Position numbers and translations under genes: made by a program
DNA from: DASZHA01 sp049644325
GTDB lineage: Bacteria; Chloroflexota; Dormibacteria; DASZGP01
Assembly: GCA_049644325.1 (NCBI GenBank)
Contig: JBARRR010000026.1
Location: 1 to 11,153 of the forward strand
Reading direction: 5' to 3'
Length of the DNA stretch: 11,153 nt
Shown: positions 7,250-11,153 of the stretch, in pieces
Layout of the letters: every line of letters starts with the position of its first letter
Numbering within the stretch: the first letter of the stretch is position 1
The notes under the pieces: model-generated
What the model was told of the DNA's origin: nothing
The model's input: only the letters and a program-made list of their open reading frames with translations
The model's database searches: none

Positions 7250-7381
7250 GCGCCCTCGCCCAGCCGTTGGGAGCGGCGATGATAGCAACCACCCGACCCC
7301 CCCACAAGAGGGAAAATCTGTTCGCGGACGCGGCGGATAGGATTGTCGCCTGAAGCCGATTTTGGCGAAGGAGTAACCGAG

Positions 7382-7612
7382 ATGCGAAAGATCCTTTTTG
7401 GTGCGGTGCTGGGCGCCGTCGCGATGTACCTGCTGGACCCGGAGCGCGGTGCTGAGCGCCGGCTGGTCGTCACCAACCTGTGGTCCGAGCGTAAGGACAC
7501 CGTGCTGGAAGCGGCCCGCACCACGGCCGGCGCGGTTAGCAGCGTCTCCCAGGGAGTTGGGGGCGTGGTCGGCGTCGGCGCGGGCGCCGACTCCACTAAC
7601 GGCACCCCCTAG
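7382..7612 (+). CDS. Small membrane protein, YtxH-like, function unknown
   Basis: This 76-aa protein is unrecognised by function. It starts with a short basic N-terminus and one hydrophobic segment (about 5-19, ILFGAVLGAVAMYLL), followed by D-P-E-R-G-A-E-R-R and a polar, then Gly/Val/Ala-rich tail. The 'Gly-rich membrane segment, then LLDPxRGxxRR' pattern is typical of small YtxH-like or similar single-pass proteins annotated as hypothetical. The ATG at 7382 is preferred over an in-frame upstream GTG/ATG-like start at 7343 because AAGGAG stands 8 bases before it. It is the first rightward gene after oriC and ends 55 bp before rpmH. rpmH appears to have its own promoter in that gap, although this gene could share it by read-through. 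Coding status is supported by the strong ribosome-binding site and the recognisable motif. Confidence 0.72.
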   Translation: MRKILFGAVLGAVAMYLLDPERGAERRLVVTNLWSERKDTVLEAARTTAGAVSSVSQGVGGVVGVGAGADSTNGTP

Positions 7613-7624
7613 ACAGGGGCTGGA

Positions 7625-7630
7625 TATACT
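7625..7630 (+). promoter_or_regulatory. Putative rpmH promoter -10 element
   Basis: TATACT stands 13 bases past the stop of the small membrane gene and 37 bases before the rpmH ATG, in a GC-rich setting. A 17-base spacer puts the -35 on GCACCC, which does not resemble TTGACA. Transcription would begin near 7637. The leader would contain the perfect 12-bp palindrome GCCGGCGCCGGC at 7644-7655, which may fold in front of the rpmH start. Confidence 0.4.
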
Positions 7631-7667
7631 CTTGGGCTCGCCGGCCGGCGCCGGCGGCTGACTGATC

Positions 7668-7823
7668 ATGAAACGGACTTTTCAGCCCAAGAAACGCTAT
7701 CGCCGGCGGGTTCACGGCTTCCTCAGCCGGATGAGCTCGCCCGGTGGTCGCCGCGTGGTCCAGAACCGGCGCCGCAAGGGACGCGCCAAGCTGACCCCCG
7801 GCGGCCGCAAGGCCATCCCATAA
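7668..7823 (+). CDS. rpmH: 50S ribosomal protein L34
   Basis: This 51-aa, very basic protein is a component of the large ribosomal subunit. The family pattern is complete: MKRTFQPKKRYRR at the start, HGFLSRM at 16-22, GGRRVV at 26-31 and the RRRKGRAKLTP stretch at 34-44. It is slightly longer than the usual 44-47 residues, having a few more residues at the C-terminus (GGRKAIP). No Shine-Dalgarno sequence is visible before the ATG; a GC-rich palindrome (7644-7655) lies 12 bases upstream, so the start may be reached by a weak or structure-dependent route. rnpA follows after 48 bp, the conserved order beside oriC in most bacteria. Confidence 0.97.
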   Translation: MKRTFQPKKRYRRRVHGFLSRMSSPGGRRVVQNRRRKGRAKLTPGGRKAIP

Positions 7824-7871
7824 CATCAGGCTTCCCAAGTGCCGCTCGGCCCTGGGCGGCGAGGCGAAGAA

Positions 7872-8204
7872 ATGCCCTCTCAGTTCAGGATCCGCCGCTC
7901 CGCTGATTTTCAACGGGTTTATCAGGCGCGCCGGCGGCGTGAGGGGAGTTACGCGATTGTCCACTCGGCGCCCAACGATCTTGGATACCCGCGCATCGGC
8001 TTCTCGGTCTCCAAGCAAACCGGCGGGGCGGTGACCCGAAACCTCATCATCAGGCGCCTTCGGGAAGCGACCCGGCCCCTGATGGTCGAGTCGGGCTCGG
8101 CCGTGGACATGGTGGTCGTCGCGCGGCCGAATGCCGCAAGTGCCACCTTTGGCGAGCTGGCGGCCGATATCCAGCACCTCTTGGGTGGATTGGTGAACTC
8201 GTGA
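7872..8204 (+). CDS. rnpA: Ribonuclease P protein component
   Basis: This 110-aa basic protein binds the 5' leader of precursor tRNA and assists the RNase P RNA. Seen: the N-terminal core IRRSADFQRVYQ at 7-18 (the FQRVY aromatic face), RIGFSVSKQTGGAV at 41-54 and the conserved helix RNLIIRRLREA at 56-66. In most family members that helix reads RNRxKRxxR; here two basic positions carry Leu58 and Ile60. The ATG at 7872 is chosen over an in-frame GTG at 7839 because GAGG lies 7 bases upstream and the product then begins like other RnpA proteins. The stop overlaps the next start as GTGA (8201-8204), coupling it to a methyltransferase gene not normally found here. RNase P RNA is not encoded in the window. 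Confidence 0.95.
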   Translation: MPSQFRIRRSADFQRVYQARRRREGSYAIVHSAPNDLGYPRIGFSVSKQTGGAVTRNLIIRRLREATRPLMVESGSAVDMVVVARPNAASATFGELAADIQHLLGGLVNS

Positions 8205-9070
8205 CTCGCCGTTCGGCCAGCGTGCGATCTCGCGCCAAGCACATCTTGCCCTTGCCAGTCCTCGGCCCAGCCCGGAATGCCTGGCACCGCCTTGTCGCCG
8301 TGCTGCCGGACTCGGCCATGGCTCGGCGCTACCCTGGCATCAATGGTCGCTTGCACGCATTGGACATGCTCGACTCCAAATCTGACGCCGCGTTGCGTCA
8401 TTACGCTGCCACCGGCGAAGAGGCTCTGGATCACCTGAGTGCTGCTCTCGACGACGCCGGCTCGGCATTCAACCGAGTCCGGCATTGCCTCGATCTACCG
8501 TGCGGCTACGGGCGGGTACTACGGTGGCTTGTAACTCGGATCGATCCAAGCGCAATCACGGCATGCGACATCGATGCGCGCGCCGTGAGGTTCTGTTCAC
8601 GTGAGTTCGGGGCCCAGCCTCTGCTCTCGAGCCGCGACTTTCGTGCCATCCGATTTCCAGTGCCATACGATCTCGTCTGGGTCGGCTCGCTGCTTACCCA
8701 TCTGGAGCCAGCCTCCTGCCTGAAGTTACTCGATGCACTTGACGGCGCCATGGTGAGCCACGGGGTGCTGGTCTTCACCACGCACGGCGTGGACTGTGTC
8801 GACCTGCTCGCGTCGTACGGGCGGGAATTCTCTGGACTTGAGGCCAGCTTCCAGACGAGCCTTGCCGAGCACGGGACGGCATTCAAGTCCTACGCGGGAG
8901 CGGCAGACTTCGGAATCACGATGCACGATGCTGAGGCGCTGCGGCGGACGATCGCAGTCAGGCTACCCCAGCTCCGCTTGATCCGCTTCGCGCGACGGGG
9001 ATGGGACGGTCACCAGGATGTTTGGGCGTACACCAAGGAGGAGGTAGCTGAGCCTGCGGTAAGCTTGTGA
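8201..9070 (+). CDS. Class I SAM-dependent methyltransferase, substrate unknown
   Basis: This 289-aa protein has a Rossmann-type methyltransferase core. Motif I is LDLPCGYGR at 97-105 (SAM-binding glycine loop), the acidic ribose-binding motif is ACDID at 121-125, motif IV-like is YDLVWVGSLLTHL at 156-168, and strand 5 is VLVFTTHG at 189-196. The C-terminal GWDGHQDVWA (267-276) also recurs in this uncharacterised family, which I recall as frequent near glycosyltransferase genes. The ~90 N-terminal residues are basic at first and otherwise unrecognised. Substrate cannot be inferred. The GTG start overlaps the rnpA stop by four bases and yidD starts 4 bp after its stop, so it lies inside a conserved operon where it does not usually belong. 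Hand-counted GC at third codon positions is 51 of 80 codons (8339-8521 and 8522-8578), against 20 of 20 in a yidC stretch, but close to rnpA (18 of 27) and yidD (33 of 48). Confidence 0.88.
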   Translation: MTRRSASVRSRAKHILPLPVLGPARNAWHRLVAVLPDSAMARRYPGINGRLHALDMLDSKSDAALRHYAATGEEALDHLSAALDDAGSAFNRVRHCLDLPCGYGRVLRWLVTRIDPSAITACDIDARAVRFCSREFGAQPLLSSRDFRAIRFPVPYDLVWVGSLLTHLEPASCLKLLDALDGAMVSHGVLVFTTHGVDCVDLLASYGREFSGLEASFQTSLAEHGTAFKSYAGAADFGITMHDAEALRRTIAVRLPQLRLIRFARRGWDGHQDVWAYTKEEVAEPAVSL

Positions 9071-9074
9071 AGCC

Positions 9075-9293
9075 GTGGCCCGAGTTTCCCTGATCCTGAT
9101 CCGGGTATATCAATTCACTCTCAGTCCGGTTCTGGGGCTGTTCGGCGGGGGCTGCAAGTACACCCCCACCTGTTCGCACTATGGTTATGAGGCCATCCAC
9201 AAATATGGGTTCTTCAAAGGCTGGCGCATGGCGCTCTGGCGCATCGCCCGCTGCAATCCGTTTGCCGTCGGTGGCTACGACCCAGTGCCCTAG
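9075..9293 (+). CDS. yidD: YidD, membrane protein insertion efficiency factor
   Basis: This 72-aa protein is a complete member of the YidD family, small membrane-associated proteins linked to YidC and the Sec/YidC insertion pathway. Diagnostic features are LIRVYQFTLSP (8-18), CKYTPTCSHYGYEAI at 27-41, GFFKGWRMALWRIARC (45-60), and the terminal NPFAVGGYDPVP. Cys27, Cys33 and Cys60 are at the family positions. The start is GTG at 9075, four bases after the methyltransferase stop. There is no good ribosome-binding site at the right distance (GGAGG lies too far upstream, inside the methyltransferase gene), so translation probably depends on ribosomes finishing that gene. yidC begins 28 bp downstream. 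Confidence 0.95.
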   Translation: MARVSLILIRVYQFTLSPVLGLFGGGCKYTPTCSHYGYEAIHKYGFFKGWRMALWRIARCNPFAVGGYDPVP

Positions 9294-9321
9294 CTCGACT
9301 GTTGACCTGGAAAACAGCTAG

Positions 9322-10344
9322 GTGGTCTTCCTCGCCCTCGAGTTCCTGAAGCCGGTCGGCGACTTCCTTGGCGACGTCGCCAAGGTCCTCAAGATCCCCT
9401 TCGAGATCGGTCTCGGCTTCTTCGCCCAGGTCTATGACGCCTTCCCCCCGACCCACGTCATCGGCGCCTATGGCCTGGCGATCATCACCGTCACGATCCT
9501 GATCAAGTTCCTGCTCTTCCCGCTCTTCCAGACCCAGCTGAAGATGACCAAGAAGACCCAGGCGGAGCAGAAGAGGATCCAGCCCGAGCTGGCCGAGCTG
9601 CGCAAGAAGTACAAGAAGGACCCGCAGAAGCTGAACCAGGAGATGATGGCGCTGTACAAGCAGCACAACATCAACCCCCTGAGCTCGCTGGCGGGGTGCC
9701 TGCCGACCCTGGCCCAGCTGCCGGTCCTGATCGGGCTGTACCAGGCGATCATCGACCACAACTTCTTCGAGGGCCTCCACGTCAGCCCCTACTTCATGGG
9801 GCTCAACCTGGCCATCCCGGCGTCACTTAGCGACCCCGTGACCTGGATCCTGCCAGTGCTCGCCGGGCTCACCACCTTTGTTCAGACGCGGATGATGGCC
9901 CAGCCCAAGGCCGACACCGACGACCCCCAGGCCGCGCAGATGCAGCAGGTCACGCAGTCGATGAGCTTCATGATGCCGCTGCTGATCACCTTCTTCGCCT
10001 TCCAGCGGTATGCGCTCCAGGGCATGGTCCTGTACTGGATCGTTAGCAACCTCTTCTCCATCGGGCAGCAGTACACGGTCAATGGCTGGGGCCAGCTCCC
10101 CATCCTGGGCAACAAGCCCAAGGATGGCGAGCCCGGCTCCGACAGGCGCAACCTCCGCGACGGCAGGCGCGGTGTGACCGATGCCGCGGGCAGGAACGGC
10201 AAGAACGGCAAGGCCGCGGGTGGCGCCGACGTGGTGGCCAAGCGGACGCCGACCCAGGCGGAGGCGGACGAGGCCGAGGCCGCCGCCGCGGCGCGCGTCA
10301 GGCGCCGCAAGAAGCAGGCGTCGGGCCGGCGAGGACGCCGCTAG
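9322..10344 (+). CDS. yidC: Membrane protein insertase YidC (Oxa1 family, short form) with basic C-terminal tail
   Basis: This 340-aa insertase helps proteins enter or fold in the cytoplasmic membrane, alone or with SecYEG. It lacks the large periplasmic domain of Gram-negative YidC. The predicted order is: amphipathic N-terminus (1-45), TM1 (47-69), a charged cytosolic coiled-coil hairpin (70-112), TM2 (122-143), TM3 (172-189), TM4 (212-229) and TM5 (231-249). The positive residue of the hydrophilic groove in TM1 is Lys62 (TILIKFLLFPL), where bacterial homologues usually have Arg. Residues from about 255 to 340 form a polar tail ending RRRKKQASGRRGRR, likely to contact the ribosome. No lipobox cysteine is present. 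The GTG start is forced, because an in-frame TAG lies directly before it (9319-9321); the ribosome-binding site is weak (TGGAAA). Confidence 0.96.
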   Translation: MVFLALEFLKPVGDFLGDVAKVLKIPFEIGLGFFAQVYDAFPPTHVIGAYGLAIITVTILIKFLLFPLFQTQLKMTKKTQAEQKRIQPELAELRKKYKKDPQKLNQEMMALYKQHNINPLSSLAGCLPTLAQLPVLIGLYQAIIDHNFFEGLHVSPYFMGLNLAIPASLSDPVTWILPVLAGLTTFVQTRMMAQPKADTDDPQAAQMQQVTQSMSFMMPLLITFFAFQRYALQGMVLYWIVSNLFSIGQQYTVNGWGQLPILGNKPKDGEPGSDRRNLRDGRRGVTDAAGRNGKNGKAAGGADVVAKRTPTQAEADEAEAAAAARVRRRKKQASGRRGRR

Positions 10345-10377
10345 CCAGGGATCGAACCAGGTCCACCATTGGGGCCG

Positions 10378-10392
10378 ACGCCCGGGGGGCGT
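10378..10392 (+). repeat. GC hairpin in the yidC-khpB gap
   Basis: ACGCCC-GGG-GGGCGT forms a perfect 6-bp stem with a 3-base loop in the 73-bp gap between yidC and khpB. No T-run follows, so it is not an intrinsic terminator; it may slow 3'-end decay of the upstream message or set apart expression of the two genes. Confidence 0.35.
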
Positions 10393-10404
10393 GCCATATG
10401 AAGC

Positions 10405-10410
10405 GAGGAG
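10405..10410 (+). promoter_or_regulatory. Ribosome-binding site of khpB
   Basis: GAGGAG stands 7 bases before the ATG at 10418 and fixes that start. It is one of only two strong Shine-Dalgarno sequences seen in the right block, the other being AAGGAG (7369-7374) before the small membrane gene. Confidence 0.8.
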
Positions 10411-10417
10411 ACAGCCG

Positions 10418-11153
10418 ATGCCGTCGATAGAGATCACCGGGAAAACGATCGAGGAGGCCCTCGAGTCCGCCCTCCAGCAGCTCAACGTTCCTCCTGAGCG
10501 GGTCGAGGTCGAGGTCCTCGAGGAGCCCGGCCGGGGCGCCCTGGGCCTGACGTCCACCGCCGCCAAGATCCGGGTCACGGTGTTGCGCGAGAACGCTCTC
10601 CAGGCCGAGCAGGTGCTGGTGGAGCTGCTCCAGCGGATGGGCATCGAGGCCGAGGTCGAGCACCGGCTCGAGGGGCACGATGAGGGCCCGGCCATCATCG
10701 ACATCCGCGGCGAGGACCTGGGCCTGCTCATAGGCTGGCGCGGCGACACCCTGCGCTCGCTGCAGCTGCTGGTCAACACCATCGTGCGGCAGAACATGGA
10801 CGAGGCCGAGCCGGTGGTCATCGACGTCGAGCGCTACCGTGCCCGCCGGGAGGACTCGGTGCGCGAGCTGGCCAGGCGCGCGGCTGACCGGGCCAAGCGA
10901 AACCAGGAGCGCATCGGCCTGGACCCGATGCAGGCCTACGAGCGCCGCGCGGTGCACACCGCGCTGGCCGACGACCCTGACGTCAGCACCGAGAGCGAGG
11001 GCGAGGGCCCCGACCGGCGCGTGGTGATCACGCCCAAGGAGGTGCGCAGCGACCGGGTGGTTGACTTCGGCACCCGCGCCCCCGGCGGCGACCGCGGAGG
11101 CCGTGGCGGCTTCGGCGGGCGCGGCGGGCGGCGTGATGGCGGGCGCGACGGTG
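10418..11153 (+). CDS. khpB: KhpB/Jag RNA-binding protein (Jag-N, KH, R3H) with RGG-rich tail, cut by window edge
   Basis: The first 245 codons of an open gene continue past the right edge. Residues 1-52 are the Jag-N domain (MPSIEITGKTIEEAL..., LGL at 42-44). Residues about 60-135 are a KH domain with the RNA-contacting GxxG loop as GWRG (106-109). Residues 136-206 are an R3H domain with the R176-x3-H180 motif (RRAVH) after GLDPMQAYE, then TESEGEGPDRRVVI. KhpB pairs with KhpA in other bacteria to bind many RNAs and affect cell-wall growth and division; that role is inferred here. After the R3H domain most homologues end soon, but here residues 220-245 are Gly/Arg-rich with repeated RGG and GGR, like eukaryotic RGG boxes, and the end is not visible. 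The ATG start has GAGGAG 7 bases upstream. It lies 73 bp behind yidC, its conserved neighbour. Confidence 0.93.
   Translation, partial: MPSIEITGKTIEEALESALQQLNVPPERVEVEVLEEPGRGALGLTSTAAKIRVTVLRENALQAEQVLVELLQRMGIEAEVEHRLEGHDEGPAIIDIRGEDLGLLIGWRGDTLRSLQLLVNTIVRQNMDEAEPVVIDVERYRARREDSVRELARRAADRAKRNQERIGLDPMQAYERRAVHTALADDPDVSTESEGEGPDRRVVITPKEVRSDRVVDFGTRAPGGDRGGRGGFGGRGGRRDGGRDG

Noticed and set aside
7343..7381. Upstream in-frame start for the small membrane protein
   Set aside because: It would add 13 residues that fit no pattern and would place the strong AAGGAG inside the gene; the ATG at 7382 has ideal spacing.
7839..7871. Upstream GTG start for rnpA
   Set aside because: The added 11 residues are not seen in RnpA proteins as I know them, and GAGG spacing supports the ATG at 7872.
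8595..8610. CACGTG core (in gttCACGTGagtt) as a possible parS centromere site
   Set aside because: Only the central hexamer and few flanking bases fit TGTTTCACGTGAAACA; it lies inside the methyltransferase coding region.
8201..9070. Methyltransferase as a clearly recent foreign insertion by base composition
   Set aside because: Hand counts of third-position GC (51 of 80 codons) are close to those of neighbouring rnpA (18 of 27) and yidD (33 of 48); no flanking repeats or mobility genes are present, so composition alone does not prove transfer.
10350..10360. GGTTCGATCCC on the minus strand, resembling a tRNA T-loop
   Set aside because: The 5-bp T-stem would have a mismatch, and no matching acceptor stem, D-arm or anticodon arm could be found upstream on that strand; the site abuts the end of yidC. 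Chance match.
10378..10392. Intrinsic terminator after yidC
   Set aside because: A 6-bp hairpin is present but no T-run follows, and khpB is normally cotranscribed with yidC.

Overview
The window is a chromosomal replication-origin region of a high-GC bacterium. It holds twelve protein genes in two divergent blocks. Five genes on the minus strand run left from the origin: dnaA, dnaN, recF, dciA and a UvrD-type helicase-nuclease. Seven on the plus strand run right: a small membrane protein, rpmH, rnpA, a methyltransferase, yidD, yidC and khpB/jag. Seven of the twelve genes start with GTG (uvrD-like, dciA, recF, dnaA, methyltransferase, yidD, yidC). YidC is the short form without a large periplasmic domain, and the recF-dciA pairing resembles Actinobacteria and Chloroflexota-like lineages. 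A Dormibacterota/Chloroflexota-type or deep actinobacterial relative is plausible, but this is a guess from gene content and not an assignment.

Left block (29-5538): dnaN is followed by recF after 34 bp. recF, dciA and the helicase-nuclease gene are then joined by two 4-base GTGA stop/start overlaps, so the last three genes are almost certainly translationally coupled. The block supplies the sliding clamp, a recombination mediator, a replicative-helicase loader or partner, and a helicase with a C-terminal RecB-like nuclease carrying an Fe-S cysteine set. The 236-bp dnaN-dnaA gap holds a consensus -10 element for dnaN, a perfect inverted repeat, and an arrangement (box-like sites, GC step, NAG triplets, AT-rich stretch) that resembles a DnaA-trio unwinding element.

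Centre (5775-7381): dnaA is complete with all four domains. Upstream lies a 242-bp gap with a cluster of DnaA-box-like 9-mers, including one exact TTGTCCACA. Together with the dnaA-dnaN gap this suggests a bipartite oriC flanking dnaA. Transcription diverges at this point, as expected at an origin.

Right block (7382-11153): the conserved rpmH-rnpA-yidD-yidC-khpB series (ribosomal protein L34, RNase P protein, membrane-insertion factors, RNA-binding KH/R3H protein) is modified in two places. A 76-aa membrane protein of unknown function sits between the origin and rpmH. A 289-aa class I SAM-dependent methyltransferase sits between rnpA and yidD, fused to rnpA by a GTGA overlap and 4 bp from yidD. 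khpB runs off the right edge and carries an RGG-rich tail.

No RNA genes, insertion sequences or CRISPR arrays were seen. No gene-free stretch exceeds 300 bases. I see no clearly new multi-gene system. The items most worth checking are the bipartite-origin signals, the inserted methyltransferase and the RGG tail of KhpB.
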